Of a DNA stretch of 64,000 nucleotides, positions 1 to 10,055 are shown piece after piece. Under the pieces are notes generated by a model. That model saw only the letters and a program-made list of their open reading frames with translations. It was not told where the DNA came from and did no database searches. The position numbers and the translations under genes are program-made. Source of the DNA: Paludibacter sp. UBA6032 (GTDB lineage: Bacteria > Bacteroidota > Bacteroidia > Bacteroidales > Paludibacteraceae); NCBI GenBank assembly GCA_002427885.1, contig DIZI01000041.1, forward strand, positions 209,268 through 273,267. The letters are read 5' to 3'. The first letter of the stretch is position 1; every line of letters starts with the position of its first letter.

Positions 1-903
1 CCGAAAGATTCACCAGAAGAATTTGAAAAATTAATTGATGATAATACAAAAGCACTTTACATAGAAACAATCGGTAATCCCGATTTGAATATTCCCGATT
101 TTGAAGCCATTGCAGCAGTTGCCAACAAATATGATATTCCCTTGATTGTTGATAATACTTTCGGTGCAGGCGGAGCCATTTTCCGTCCATTGGAACACGG
201 TGCCAGCATCGTGGTGGAATCTGCTACCAAATGGATAGGTGGTCATGGAACTTCGCTGGGCGGTGTGATTGTCGACAGTGGAAAATTCAACTGGGGAAAT
301 GGTAAGTTTCCAACATTTACCGAACCGTCGGACAGTTACCACGGATTGGTTTTCTGGGATGTGTTCGGGTTCAATGGTCCTTTTGGGAATATCGCTTTCA
401 ATATCCGTGCACGTGTCGAAGGACTGCGTGACTGGGGAAATGCCATTAGTCCGTTTAATTCCTTCCTGTTGTTACAGGGATTGGAAACGCTTTCATTACG
501 CGTGGAACGTCATGTGCAGAATGCATTGGAGCTGGCAACCTGGTTGGAAAATCATCCGGCCGTAGAGTATGTCAACTATCCCGGATTGAAAAGCAGTCCG
601 TATCATGCATTAGCCAACAAATACCTGAAAAGAGGATTTGGCGGAGTACTTTCTTTTAAATTGAAAGGTGATGGAGAAAAAGCCGACACCCTGATCAACA
701 ATCTGAAACTTATCAGTCATGTTGCAAACGTGGGAGATGTAAAAACATTGATTATTCATCCTGCCGCTACCACACACGAACAACTTTCGCCCGAAGATAA
801 AATCTCGGCCGGAGTTTTCCCCGGATTGTTGCGTGTTTCGGTGGGTATCGAAAATATCGTGGATATTAAAGCCGATATTGAACAGGCTTTAGCAAAACTG
901 TAA
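1..903 (+). CDS. metY: O-acetylhomoserine sulfhydrylase, C-terminal part (5' end outside window)
   Basis: The open frame is already in phase at base 1, so only the last 300 residues are visible. It is a fold-type I PLP enzyme of the Cys/Met metabolism family. The Schiff-base lysine lies in SATKWIGGHG (K77 of the fragment), and the cofactor aspartate lies in the preceding IVDNTFGAGG. The segment after it (GKFPTFTEPSDSYHG) is typical of O-acetylhomoserine aminocarboxypropyltransferase rather than cystathionine gamma-synthase. The expected reaction is O-acetylhomoserine plus sulfide giving homocysteine, in cytoplasmic methionine synthesis. It converges with the minus-strand adhesin/PorP-like module and shares its terminator. 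Whether it has a SAM riboswitch cannot be seen here. Confidence 0.9.
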   Translation, partial: PKDSPEEFEKLIDDNTKALYIETIGNPDLNIPDFEAIAAVANKYDIPLIVDNTFGAGGAIFRPLEHGASIVVESATKWIGGHGTSLGGVIVDSGKFNWGNGKFPTFTEPSDSYHGLVFWDVFGFNGPFGNIAFNIRARVEGLRDWGNAISPFNSFLLLQGLETLSLRVERHVQNALELATWLENHPAVEYVNYPGLKSSPYHALANKYLKRGFGGVLSFKLKGDGEKADTLINNLKLISHVANVGDVKTLIIHPAATTHEQLSPEDKISAGVFPGLLRVSVGIENIVDIKADIEQALAKL

Positions 904-924
904 TATAGGATTCTAAATTAAAAA

Positions 925-955
925 AAAGGGTTGGTTCTTCTGAAACCAACCCTTT
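925..955. terminator. Bidirectional Rho-independent terminator
   Basis: A perfect 12-bp stem (925-936 with 944-955) has a 7-nt loop. An A run precedes it on the plus strand, which is a U tract for minus-strand transcripts. It sits between the converging metY and PorP-like genes and can end both. Confidence 0.85.
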
Positions 956-990
956 ATATCTTGAATAATAAAATAATTTTTTTTTTAAAA

Positions 991-1899
991 TTACGGATCA
1001 CAGGTAAGACAACCCGGCACTTTATTCAGTTTCCAGACAAGCATCAATTCATGCGTACCGATAAAACTTGTACGCAGACCTCCAACATTAAAATCATAAC
1101 TATACCACAAGTGTAAATTCCTGCCCAGGTTCATCCCCAACAGAACCCCCATATCACCACGGGTACGGTAAAACAACCCTGCCTGAAAAATATCGGGTTG
1201 ATTATAGTATTTAAAGTAAGAAGTAATACTAAACTCCATTTGCAAAGCCGAGCCGTATTGAATGGCTGAAGCCCCATATTGCATATCAATGGCTTGATTT
1301 GTTTTCTTCCGGTACTTTGCATACAGAAAATTGGCATTGGTTTGTAAACTGTTTTCAGCAAAAAATATTGACAATAAATTTTGAGCGGATAAGCCTACAG
1401 TCAATGTTTTATTGGTCAGTTGGGCTCCGACATCAAAATTATAATTATTCTGTTTCAATAAATGCGATATATCGGTAGTTTCACTGTTCGGGGACCAAAC
1501 AATTTTGGTAAGGTCATAGGAAAGGCTTTGGAAACTGGCTGCCAAACCCAAATGAAGTCGCCAATCAGGATCCAAAACTACCGAATAGGCATACGAAAGT
1601 GAAGCATTGGTTATAAGGGTATATCCAATCTGATCGGAAAAAACTTTCAACCCGAATTGAGTTTGCATTTGATCGATATATTTGGTGCCGGCTACAAAAT
1701 ATGTGCTTGGAGAACCCGGAATCCCAAACCACTGTTTACGTGCGGCCATGCTGATTACAGCCGCATAATCATCATCGATGGCTGCAGGGTTAATAAAGTA
1801 AGGATTTTCCCAATAATTATTGATGCGTATATTCGATTGAGAAAAACCCAACAGAGAGAGACACACAAACAGGAAAAAGAGTATAAATTTCTTTATCAT
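991..1899 (-). CDS. PorP/SprF family outer membrane protein (partner of adhesin 1)
   Basis: The 302-residue protein has a signal peptide (cleavage after about GFSQ) and the family N-terminal pattern SNIRINNYWENPYFINPAA. A repeated beta-strand pattern suggests an outer membrane barrel, and a GTHELML-type strand lies near the C-terminus. Family knowledge: SprF-like proteins are encoded beside, and needed for export of, SprB-type adhesins with type B sorting tails. Here the gene begins 12 bp after the stop of the giant adhesin gene, so the two are almost certainly co-transcribed. It closely resembles the protein at 9138-10043 and is more distant from the T9SS core PorP at 23738-24697. Its specific role as exporter or anchor for adhesin 1 is inferred from position. 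Confidence 0.88.
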   Translation of the reverse strand: MIKKFILFFLFVCLSLLGFSQSNIRINNYWENPYFINPAAIDDDYAAVISMAARKQWFGIPGSPSTYFVAGTKYIDQMQTQFGLKVFSDQIGYTLITNASLSYAYSVVLDPDWRLHLGLAASFQSLSYDLTKIVWSPNSETTDISHLLKQNNYNFDVGAQLTNKTLTVGLSAQNLLSIFFAENSLQTNANFLYAKYRKKTNQAIDMQYGASAIQYGSALQMEFSITSYFKYYNQPDIFQAGLFYRTRGDMGVLLGMNLGRNLHLWYSYDFNVGGLRTSFIGTHELMLVWKLNKVPGCLTCDP

Positions 1900-1911
1900 T
1901 TAATGAATGGA

Positions 1912-4900
1912 TTACCTGATAACTGTAACATAACCTGTTCTGGATTTAGTTCCCGATTCGGATTCATAATACACCACATAGAAATAGGTATCTGCTGAAA
2001 CCGTTTTTCCATGGTAAGTGCCGGGCCATCCGTCCTTACCCTCGAATATTAGAAGTCCGTTTCGGTTATATATCTGAACGTGCCAACCTTTCAGGAAATC
2101 GTTTCCATCGTTGTTGGGACTAAAAGTATTAGCTTCGGAATTATTCGTAATCCAGATACGCTTGGTAGCGTATTCAGTGCAACCGTTAGGGTTTATAACT
2201 TTTAATTTAATATCGTAATGACCTGCCTTATTTGCAGTATAAGTATGGTACAAATCATAATTCTGATCGGTGCTTATACTGTCCCCAAAATCCCAGTAAT
2301 AGTGTGAATAAGGGATTCCTTCACTCCAGATATGAAGAGGTGCTCCATCAGTAGAGACTTCATTTCTATCGGTTTGTATGGTATAATTAAACGCATCATA
2401 ATAACTTGCCGTAAAATACAGCGTATCCAGGCAACCTGTAATGGTTCTTCCTATCAGACTGTAATCGCCGGCTTGTTTAATCCATATACTGTCTGCCGTA
2501 GTACCATCGTTCCAGCGATAAAAGTTAGCTCCAAGGGCATGTAGGTTTACCGAATCACCGAAGCAAAGTTTGGGTTCACGGTCAAGGGATAAAACAGGTC
2601 GCGCCTCCACAATCAAAGTTTGTTCGAAGACAGCCGTACACGTTGAACTTTCTACAGTCAGTTTCAAGTTGAAACTTCCTGCTTTCGGGAAAGTATGCTT
2701 TGGATTCATTAAATTAGAACTGGTACCATCTCCAAAATCCCAGGTACAATTATGATAATCCTGATCATCCAGTACAAGAGCATAGAACTCATAATTACGT
2801 GCATTGCAATCGGAAACAACATAATCAATACCCAGTTTTATGACAGACACATTGATCGAATAATTCTTTGAACAACCCAATGCATCTACTACATCGAGAT
2901 TAACCAGTCCATTCTGATAAGTCTCCATTATTTCATTATTCGAACCGCTCACTGTTCCCCTCGACCATGTTAGTTGATAAGGTGGAACGCCACCGGTAAC
3001 TTTAGCGGTATAGGTTTTTACCGCTTTTTGAATCGTGCAGTTATAACCATCAATGCTTGCCATACTAATATCGAGAGGTAGTGGCCTTGCAATGGTATAT
3101 TGAGCTGTTTGAATACAATTGTTGGCATCCGTTACGGTAACAGAATATATTCCCGCTGCTATATTAGACAAATCTTCCGTTGTTGCTCCATTCGACCAGA
3201 CATAGGTATAAGGAGAAGTACCACCGGCTACAGTCAGATTAATGGCTCCACTGTTGGCACCAGTACAATCAACAGCATCGGTGGTGCTTGCTGAAAGCAT
3301 CAATGACAACGGCTCCGTAATCACAAATGAATTATTAATAACACAAGGTTTGCCATCGCTAATGGTAACGGTATAAGTTCCCGGTGCCAGATTTGTCCTT
3401 AAAGTGGCTGAAGTTGGAGCATCATTCCATACAACAGTCACAGGCGGTTTTCCACCCACAAAGTTTAAATTAATGATTCCATCATTAGCTCCGTGGCAGG
3501 AAACATTTTTCAGCACAGGATTAATATGATAAATAAGTGCCTCGGGAATGTTCACCACCATTGTTTTGGTACAACCTATATTATCGGTTACGGTAATGGT
3601 ATAATTTCCTGCTGCAAGATTATTCTGGAAAGTACCGGTTCCCGAGTTACTCCATTGAATCACATAAGGAGCAATTCCGCCCGAAACTGCCAGACTTATG
3701 CTCGCGTTGTTGTCACCATAGCAAGTGATGGGTGTAGTGATAGTATCAATAACAATTTCACTGGATTGCGTAATGGTGACCGACAGAGTTTTTGAACATC
3801 CTGAAAAATCTGCTACAATCAAGTTATATGTTCCGGCTACAAGATTACTCAGATTTTGACTACTACTTGTGAAACCATTTGGTCCCATCCACAGATAAGC
3901 GTAATCAAATACCCCGGGTGAAACCTGAGTAGGAGTTCCACCGAAAGTATTCACCGTAATTGCTCCCGTGGCATCACCATAACATAAAACATTGGTTTTA
4001 CTTACCAGATTAACTCCCAAAATAGATGGTTCAACTATGGTGTATGAAGCTGTTACTGCTGCACAACTATTGGTATCAGAAACAGTTACTTCATATAAAC
4101 CGGGTCCCAGATTCGACAGATCTTTCGTAGTTGCAAATGCTACATTGTTTTTAGTCCATGCATAATTATATGGAGTTGTACCTCCTGATAAACTGATAGT
4201 TATCTCACCGTTTGAAGCACCGAAACAACTTATATTTTTTTGTTTGACTGTAGCGATTGTAATTGCAGCAGGTTCGACAATGGAATAACTATCAGATAAA
4301 GTACAACCGGCAGCATCAGTTACAGTAACAACATAATTTCCGGCTAGTAATCCTGAAATATTGGCAGTGTTCGATGTAAATCCAGTTGGTCCTGACCAGG
4401 AAACTAAATAAGGAGCACCGAAACCAAAAGGAGTTCCTCCTGATATATTGGTTTGAACAGAGCCATCATTGGCACCAAAACAAGTGATATCTTTGACTGT
4501 TGGATTAATTTTAATAGCCGGATTAACGGTTACAACAACATTAAAATTTGTTCCTGTACATCCGCCTGAAACCGGAGTTACAGAATAAGTTGCAGTTGCC
4601 AAACCTGTTGAAGTATTAGTCAAAGTCTGATTTATTCCTGCTTGAGGTATGGATTGAGCAGCTGCTCCTGTAATAGAACCGACAGGATTCATAACAGGAT
4701 AAGACCATGTATAAGTTGTCCCCGGCGGTACTATATCGCCTGTTAGATTATCGGGAATAACCGAAAAAGATTCGGCACTACAGATTGAAGTATTTTTGGC
4801 AGAAATAACAGGATTTTGATTAACTGTAATTTGTGCAGGATTTGATGTCAGACTGGTACAACCGCCTCCCGGTGGCAAGGTAATGGTGCAATAATAATAA

Positions 4901-7900
4901 ACTGTCCCCACTGTTAATACCAGTGGAGTATAAGTTGCATTCGTAGCGCCGGCTATTGGATTTCCACCTAAAGAGCTGTTTACTGTATTGCTGTACCATT
5001 GATAAGTTGGCACCCCTACTCCATTTACATAAGTAACAGATAAAGCAGTTGGCATATCTCCTTCACAAATAGTACTTGAAACCGGCTGATTTGTGAATGC
5101 AAGTGCAGGAACTACAATGACTTCAGCAGTTTCACTGGTAACATCACAACCTAAACCGGAACCTTGAGATACAACACAGTAGTAATAACTTGTGCCTACA
5201 GTTGTTGTAGCTGGTTTATATGTGGCACCAATTGCACCCGCGATTATAGTTCCGGTGGTTTTATTATTGACTGTATTTTGATACCACTGGTAATAAAAAA
5301 CATTTAGTCCGCCAGCTGCTGTTACTTTTAAATCGGCAGGATCGGAATTTTGACATAATGTCTGGGTAACTATAGGTTGAATACCGATACTTGGATCGGT
5401 ATGAACAATTACTGCTGCAACATCGCTCACTACCAATGTACAACCACTTCCGCTAAAAGTCATCTCAACATAATAATAATAAGTTCCGGCACTAGTGAAA
5501 ACCGTAGGCATGTAGCTTGAATTGACAGCTCCTGAGATTGCCGTACCGCCAGTGTTGGCATTTACCGTATTTGAATACCATTGATAAGCAGGAGTTCCTG
5601 TTCCACCGGTATAGCTGACAGACAAAGGACTTACTATTGATCCTCCAATACAAATATCCTGAGTTGAAGTTGGTTGAACATTAATTGCCGGAACAGGGGT
5701 AATAACAACTTTAGCCGTGTTGGAAGTAATACTTGAACAGGTCCCAGAAGGAATGCTGATGATACAATAGTAATAAAACGAACCGATATTTATGGAAGTT
5801 GGAACATAAGTAGAATTGGTAGCTCCGGGAATCAAAACTCCATTTGTTGTATCATCAAATATATTCCCATACCATTGATAAGTCGGGACTCCTATTCCAT
5901 TCACATAGGAAACCGATAAAGTGGTAGGTGTACCACCCTGACAAACTATACTGGAAACCGGTTGACTGCTTAGTGACGGAGGTGAAACTACAATTACTTC
6001 TGCCGTGTTACTGATTGCGTCACAACCCAAACCTACCGTTTGTGTAATTATACAATAATAATAACTTGTTCCTAATGCTGCAGTTTCCGGTTTATATGTT
6101 GCACCAGTTGCACCTGCTATTAAAGTACCAGATGTTGTATTATTTACAGGATTTTCATACCATTGATAAAAATAAGAACCCACACCACCAGTTGCTGTTA
6201 AAGTTAAATTTTGAGGATCAGAATTTTGACATACAGTTTGAGTAACCAGCGGTTGAACACTTACAATCGGATCGGTGACAACATTCACAACAGCAACATT
6301 AGTCAAAACTTTATTGCAGCCGCTTCCTGAAAAAGTTATTTCTGCATAATAGTAATAATTACCGGTAATTGTAAGGACAGGTGGTGTATAACTTGTATTT
6401 ATTGCAGCAAAGATTGGAGTACCACCAATATTTGAATTGGTTGTATTCGAATACCATTGATAAGATACGTTACCTGTTCCTCCTACATAACTGAATGTCA
6501 ATGGAGTTTGTAAAGTTCCACCTATACAAATATTTTGTGAAGGCGTTGGTTGTATACTGATTAAAGGTATGGCTGTGACTGTTACATTTGCAGTATTGGA
6601 AATGATATTGGAACAGGTTGCCGTAGGAAATGTAACAATACAATAATAAAAAGTAGTCCCGACTGATGTAGTTGGAGGGTCATAAGTCGCTGAATTTGCC
6701 CCCGGAATAAGGGTTCCGGAGATATTATTATCAACAGTGTTAGCATACCATTGGTATCCGGGAAGTGATCCATAATTAAAACTTACCGAAAGTTGTGTGG
6801 CTGTTCCTCCCCGACAAACTGTACTTGAAGCAGGTTGGCTGGTAAAAACCGGAACCGGATTAACTGTAACAACATAGTTTGTAACCGAACCTGAACATCC
6901 ACCCAAAACCGGAGTAATAGCATAGGTAACGGTTCCTGCAAAATTATTGGCATTTAAAATCGTTTGTTGTGGGATCGTATTTGAGGTACCCGATGTGGTA
7001 TAACCTGAAATTCCGGCTGTTCCCGTGGCGATCCATGAAAATGTAGTACCAGGTATATCAGCAGTTAAAGTAACTAAATTCGTTTGTTCTCCGGAACAAA
7101 TTGCTTGGGATAAAACCGCATTAGTCAGTACAGGTACCTGATTTACGGAGAATGATTTTGTTGCAGTTACAGACACACCGCATGCGTTAGATATATTAAG
7201 TGAAACTGTATAATTACCCACAAAATTATATGTAACAATTCCCGGATCTTGCGTATTGGCAGTAGCCGGAATTCCCCCCGGGAAACTCCAGGTATAAGTT
7301 AAAGGGCTCGATGGTGGAGCACAATTCGTTACGACTGCTGATGGACTTATAGAAGCTGATCCACAAAAATCAGGTATATCATTTATTACCACTGTAGGTG
7401 GTTTCTTTTCCACAATGACAGATTGCGATGCTGTTTGAGTACCACAAGAATTGCTAATTGACAATCGAATCGTATAAGTCCCCGGGTTTACAAATTGAAA
7501 ATTCGGATTTGCAGATAAAGAACTCGTTCCATTGGTATAAGTATAAGCCGGAGCCGTTCCACAATAACCTGCTACATAGCTAACATCCCAATTATATACT
7601 GTTGCATTACACGCATTCGTAGTAACCGTTGAATTTATCACATTCACATCTAATGTCGTGCAATTAGCATTCTGAACTAACGAAAATTGAGGTACAATGG
7701 GCGTTTCTACACAAATCGTTTTTGTTTTCTGGTCGATTCCACATTTATTCCCCACCTTTAAAGTAATTGTATACGTGCCCGGGGAAGTAAAAGATGGACA
7801 TATTTGATTTGATCCGGATGACCAGATACTCTGATTAGCTGAACCAAAATCGTTTCCAAGTGTACCACTCGTCAATGTAAAACCGGTGGAAGGAGATATT

Positions 7901-8775
7901 GACCAAACAACGTTCGGATTAAGGCAACCGGCCGGATCAGCAACAGTCCCTGCTGGTGTTGTATTTGTCAAACATACCGGGCTGTTTATACAACTCACAG
8001 GAGCGGGCAGTGTAAAATCAACAACAGGAGCTGTGGAAACATAAATCGGAGCCACTACTACTGTCGAATTTCCGCAAGGATTTGATGCTAAAATCGTTGC
8101 AGAATATGAGTTTGGATAAGCGCCACTTGTGGTACCACACGAAGGTTTCGAAAAAGTATGCGATACAGAAGTCGGTGGTGGATGATTATAAACTTCCGGT
8201 GCTGACCCATCAGTATAGGTTACCGTATAGGTTGTTCCGGGAGGATTATTTCGCGTTCCGCCAATCGGGAAAGTCAATGTAGTCGGATTACAAATATCGG
8301 TATTGGAAGGCGTGCTAAAAATTACGGCGGGCGTGCTTCCGACAAAAACTATATATGCTTTCGTTATGGTTGAGCCATCGGATCCATCTACTTTATAAAC
8401 CATATTCCAGAATCCGGCTTTATACGTATGTGAAGTTGTTGTCCATGATGTGGCAACAAAGTCCGGTGCACCATCACCCCAACTTATTGTATATTTTGCA
8501 TTTGTGGAAATTGTGGTGGAAGCGTTGGTAAATGTAAATAAAGTGGTGGTATTGGTACAGGTCTCAAAAACCGGAACACCATTGTATGTAGTTCCTGAAC
8601 CCGTACCGGTAATTGTAGCATCGGGTGTTGCATTTGCCGTTTTATCTTCCATTTCAAAATTTCCAATTTCAAAACGGGACAAACCGGTATTACCTGAATT
8701 TACAACCGAGCCATAGGAATTCACGGCAACAATTGTAAAAACAAGAATAAACAAGTACCTAAAATATTGTCTCAT
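1912..8775 (-). CDS. Giant SprB-like adhesin 1 with PKD, Ig-like and SprB repeats and type B T9SS sorting domain
   Basis: The 2287-residue protein has a signal peptide (about residues 1-22, MRQYFRYLFILVFTIVAVNS). Visible domains in order: PKD-like (about 49-149, WGDGAPD); several Cys-containing PKD-like units to about 640; seven Ig-like domains marked by QWY (645-1315) in ABC-ABC-A order; one more PKD-like unit (1325-1418); six SprB repeats (about 1421-1895, pattern C-G-x-x-x-G then GGT-PY) and a degenerate seventh; PKD (about 1995-2055, WDFGDGTSS); a Cys unit; PKD (about 2147-2210, YWDFGDS); and a gliding-associated type B C-terminal domain (2216-2287, FSPNNDGND, VQIYNRNGLLIF, GYVTVIR). It is expected to be exported by the T9SS and displayed on the cell surface for adhesion or motility; the ligand is unknown. 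The PorP/SprF-like gene follows 12 bp downstream. Confidence 0.9.
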   Translation of the reverse strand: MRQYFRYLFILVFTIVAVNSYGSVVNSGNTGLSRFEIGNFEMEDKTANATPDATITGTGSGTTYNGVPVFETCTNTTTLFTFTNASTTISTNAKYTISWGDGAPDFVATSWTTTSHTYKAGFWNMVYKVDGSDGSTITKAYIVFVGSTPAVIFSTPSNTDICNPTTLTFPIGGTRNNPPGTTYTVTYTDGSAPEVYNHPPPTSVSHTFSKPSCGTTSGAYPNSYSATILASNPCGNSTVVVAPIYVSTAPVVDFTLPAPVSCINSPVCLTNTTPAGTVADPAGCLNPNVVWSISPSTGFTLTSGTLGNDFGSANQSIWSSGSNQICPSFTSPGTYTITLKVGNKCGIDQKTKTICVETPIVPQFSLVQNANCTTLDVNVINSTVTTNACNATVYNWDVSYVAGYCGTAPAYTYTNGTSSLSANPNFQFVNPGTYTIRLSISNSCGTQTASQSVIVEKKPPTVVINDIPDFCGSASISPSAVVTNCAPPSSPLTYTWSFPGGIPATANTQDPGIVTYNFVGNYTVSLNISNACGVSVTATKSFSVNQVPVLTNAVLSQAICSGEQTNLVTLTADIPGTTFSWIATGTAGISGYTTSGTSNTIPQQTILNANNFAGTVTYAITPVLGGCSGSVTNYVVTVNPVPVFTSQPASSTVCRGGTATQLSVSFNYGSLPGYQWYANTVDNNISGTLIPGANSATYDPPTTSVGTTFYYCIVTFPTATCSNIISNTANVTVTAIPLISIQPTPSQNICIGGTLQTPLTFSYVGGTGNVSYQWYSNTTNSNIGGTPIFAAINTSYTPPVLTITGNYYYYAEITFSGSGCNKVLTNVAVVNVVTDPIVSVQPLVTQTVCQNSDPQNLTLTATGGVGSYFYQWYENPVNNTTSGTLIAGATGATYKPETAALGTSYYYCIITQTVGLGCDAISNTAEVIVVSPPSLSSQPVSSIVCQGGTPTTLSVSYVNGIGVPTYQWYGNIFDDTTNGVLIPGATNSTYVPTSINIGSFYYYCIISIPSGTCSSITSNTAKVVITPVPAINVQPTSTQDICIGGSIVSPLSVSYTGGTGTPAYQWYSNTVNANTGGTAISGAVNSSYMPTVFTSAGTYYYYVEMTFSGSGCTLVVSDVAAVIVHTDPSIGIQPIVTQTLCQNSDPADLKVTAAGGLNVFYYQWYQNTVNNKTTGTIIAGAIGATYKPATTTVGTSYYYCVVSQGSGLGCDVTSETAEVIVVPALAFTNQPVSSTICEGDMPTALSVTYVNGVGVPTYQWYSNTVNSSLGGNPIAGATNATYTPLVLTVGTVYYYCTITLPPGGGCTSLTSNPAQITVNQNPVISAKNTSICSAESFSVIPDNLTGDIVPPGTTYTWSYPVMNPVGSITGAAAQSIPQAGINQTLTNTSTGLATATYSVTPVSGGCTGTNFNVVVTVNPAIKINPTVKDITCFGANDGSVQTNISGGTPFGFGAPYLVSWSGPTGFTSNTANISGLLAGNYVVTVTDAAGCTLSDSYSIVEPAAITIATVKQKNISCFGASNGEITISLSGGTTPYNYAWTKNNVAFATTKDLSNLGPGLYEVTVSDTNSCAAVTASYTIVEPSILGVNLVSKTNVLCYGDATGAITVNTFGGTPTQVSPGVFDYAYLWMGPNGFTSSSQNLSNLVAGTYNLIVADFSGCSKTLSVTITQSSEIVIDTITTPITCYGDNNASISLAVSGGIAPYVIQWSNSGTGTFQNNLAAGNYTITVTDNIGCTKTMVVNIPEALIYHINPVLKNVSCHGANDGIINLNFVGGKPPVTVVWNDAPTSATLRTNLAPGTYTVTISDGKPCVINNSFVITEPLSLMLSASTTDAVDCTGANSGAINLTVAGGTSPYTYVWSNGATTEDLSNIAAGIYSVTVTDANNCIQTAQYTIARPLPLDISMASIDGYNCTIQKAVKTYTAKVTGGVPPYQLTWSRGTVSGSNNEIMETYQNGLVNLDVVDALGCSKNYSINVSVIKLGIDYVVSDCNARNYEFYALVLDDQDYHNCTWDFGDGTSSNLMNPKHTFPKAGSFNLKLTVESSTCTAVFEQTLIVEARPVLSLDREPKLCFGDSVNLHALGANFYRWNDGTTADSIWIKQAGDYSLIGRTITGCLDTLYFTASYYDAFNYTIQTDRNEVSTDGAPLHIWSEGIPYSHYYWDFGDSISTDQNYDLYHTYTANKAGHYDIKLKVINPNGCTEYATKRIWITNNSEANTFSPNNDGNDFLKGWHVQIYNRNGLLIFEGKDGWPGTYHGKTVSADTYFYVVYYESESGTKSRTGYVTVIR
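3090..4510 (-). repeat. Six tandem SprB repeats inside adhesin 1
   Basis: Six units of about 80 residues (230-250 bp) run in tandem. Each has a CxGxxxG start, a GGTxPYxxxW centre and a GxYxVxVxDxxxC end. Units 3-5 (about 3300-4020) have no counterpart in adhesin 2. Confidence 0.8.
4825..6850 (-). repeat. Higher-order tandem repeat ABC-ABC-A of Ig-like domains in adhesin 1
   Basis: Seven units start near 6835, 6545, 6240, 5960, 5670, 5370 and 5080, each about 280-305 bp. Their openings fall into three types: A (C-x-G-G-T, then LSVSY-NG), B (CIGG, then SVSYTGG) and C (CQNSDP, then TATGG or TAAGG). The order is A B C A B C A, so the basic unit of duplication is about 875-880 bp. Confidence 0.8.
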
Positions 8776-8884
8776 AAAATATAGTTATTGATTTGCCAAA
8801 AGGTCCTCAAATGATTCAAAGAAAAACTTTTAAAAATGGCAAATTACGAATAAACACTCAAAACAAACATTGTTAAAAACGATG

Positions 8885-8892
8885 CAAAAGTA
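8885..8892 (-). promoter_or_regulatory. Probable -7 box of the adhesin 1 promoter
   Basis: The minus strand reads TACTTTTG, followed by CATC, matching the Bacteroidota -7 consensus TANNTTTG. It lies about 110 bp before the adhesin start. No good -33 TTTG is present at the usual spacing, so the assignment is tentative. Confidence 0.4.
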
Positions 8893-8974
8893 CAAATTAA
8901 TTTTGTTAATTAAGTATGATTAAGCCCGCAAATTGCGGTAATTATTCTCTAATTCATCGTTTTTCAAGCTATCC

Positions 8975-9016
8975 GATTATTCAAATAAAAGATTTTATGA
9001 TTCAAATTGAATAATC
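8975..9016. repeat. Inverted repeat upstream of adhesin 1
   Basis: GATTATTCAA (8975-8984) is matched by TTGAATAATC (9007-9016), giving perfect 10-bp arms with a 22-bp spacer. The arm resembles the GAATATTCAAAAT repeats before adhesin 2. It could be an operator, but no regulator can be assigned. Confidence 0.5.
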
Positions 9017-9137
9017 AAACTCAATAATCTATAAGAATCGATTATTTTTAAAAAAAATGTCGAAGTTAATTGATTTTTAAGAATATAGATTCAGTGAATA
9101 AGTAATTAAGACAATGAAATTGTTAACAAACAACAAA

Positions 9138-10043
9138 CTAATAATAACAATTATAACATTTATCAGGCTTATCAAATTGATATGAAATTATTAACTCGTG
9201 CGATCCTATTGAACTTCTGCTAAGACCACCTAAGAGAAAACCATAATTATAAGAAACATTGATATTATTACTCAAATTGAATCCCAGAATTGCACCCATC
9301 TGATTCATCGTTTTATAAAATACACCAATATGAAACTGGTCATTGTTTTCCGACAATTTAAAGTAATTTGCCACGCTGACTTCCATTTGATAATAATTTG
9401 CATATTGAATGCCACATACACCAACTACAAGATTCAGCAATTCCGTCGAATTTTGGCGGTACATTGTATAAAGAAAATTCGTATTTGCATATTGCTTGTT
9501 AATATCTGAAAACAAGGAAAATATATTTTGGCTGGCACCTCCGAATTTCCATTTTTTATACAGAAATTCAAAACCCAGATCCGCATTAAAATTATTCTCG
9601 CTTAACAACTTGTCATAAAATTTTGTATCAGTGCCATTCTCAAGGTTGACCTCAGTCAGATCATACGACAACATTTGGTAACTTACAGCCAATCCCAAAT
9701 TAAGCCGCCATTCCCGGTTAAGCGTAACTGCATACGCATACGAAAGGCTTATATCGGAAGTTGATGTAAAACCAATTTTATCCTGATAGACTTTCAGTCC
9801 GAATTGTGTTTTCAATTTATCAAGATAGGTAGTACCGGTAGCGAAAAAAGTAGTAGGCGAACCCGGTAAGTTTAACCACTGCTTTTGTCCTGCCATACTC
9901 ACTTCACCTAAATGAAGAGCATTTATTGATGCCGGATTTATATAATATGTGTTCTCCCAATAATTGTTTAACCGAATATTCGATTGAGCAAGTCCGATGA
10001 GACATACTATATTTAGTGCAAACAGGATAATGGTTTTTTTCAT
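9138..10043 (-). CDS. PorP/SprF family outer membrane protein (partner of adhesin 2)
   Basis: The protein has about 301 residues, with a signal peptide (MKKTIILFALNIVCLIGLAQ) and then SNIRLNNYWENTYYINPAS, the PorP/SprF-family opening. It is a clear paralogue of the protein at 991-1899, with matching blocks such as QFGLKV, DLSLSYAYAV-like strands and a closing SHELIISY. An ATG at 10052 would add three residues (MLR). The start at 10043 is preferred because it begins directly with the signal peptide and gives the same 12-bp distance from the adhesin stop as in module 1. It is predicted to help secrete or anchor the giant protein encoded just upstream; that role is inferred from SprB/SprF pairs. 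Confidence 0.87.
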   Translation of the reverse strand: MKKTIILFALNIVCLIGLAQSNIRLNNYWENTYYINPASINALHLGEVSMAGQKQWLNLPGSPTTFFATGTTYLDKLKTQFGLKVYQDKIGFTSTSDISLSYAYAVTLNREWRLNLGLAVSYQMLSYDLTEVNLENGTDTKFYDKLLSENNFNADLGFEFLYKKWKFGGASQNIFSLFSDINKQYANTNFLYTMYRQNSTELLNLVVGVCGIQYANYYQMEVSVANYFKLSENNDQFHIGVFYKTMNQMGAILGFNLSNNINVSYNYGFLLGGLSRSSIGSHELIISYQFDKPDKCYNCYY

Positions 10044-10055
10044 TCTTAGCATAAA

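Larger units (their letters stand above)
8776..9137. other. Intergenic region before adhesin 1 (362 bp)
   Basis: No gene was found. The strongly AT-rich stretch holds the leader and a probable promoter of adhesin 1 (8885-8892) and an inverted repeat (8975-9016). Beyond this lies the 3' end of the second adhesin module, and no clear terminator for that module was seen. Confidence 0.6.

Noticed and set aside
3100..3795. Plus-strand open frames inside adhesin 1
   Set aside because: They lie antisense to repeated domains of a clear coding sequence, lack any family motif and arise from the repeat's codon composition.
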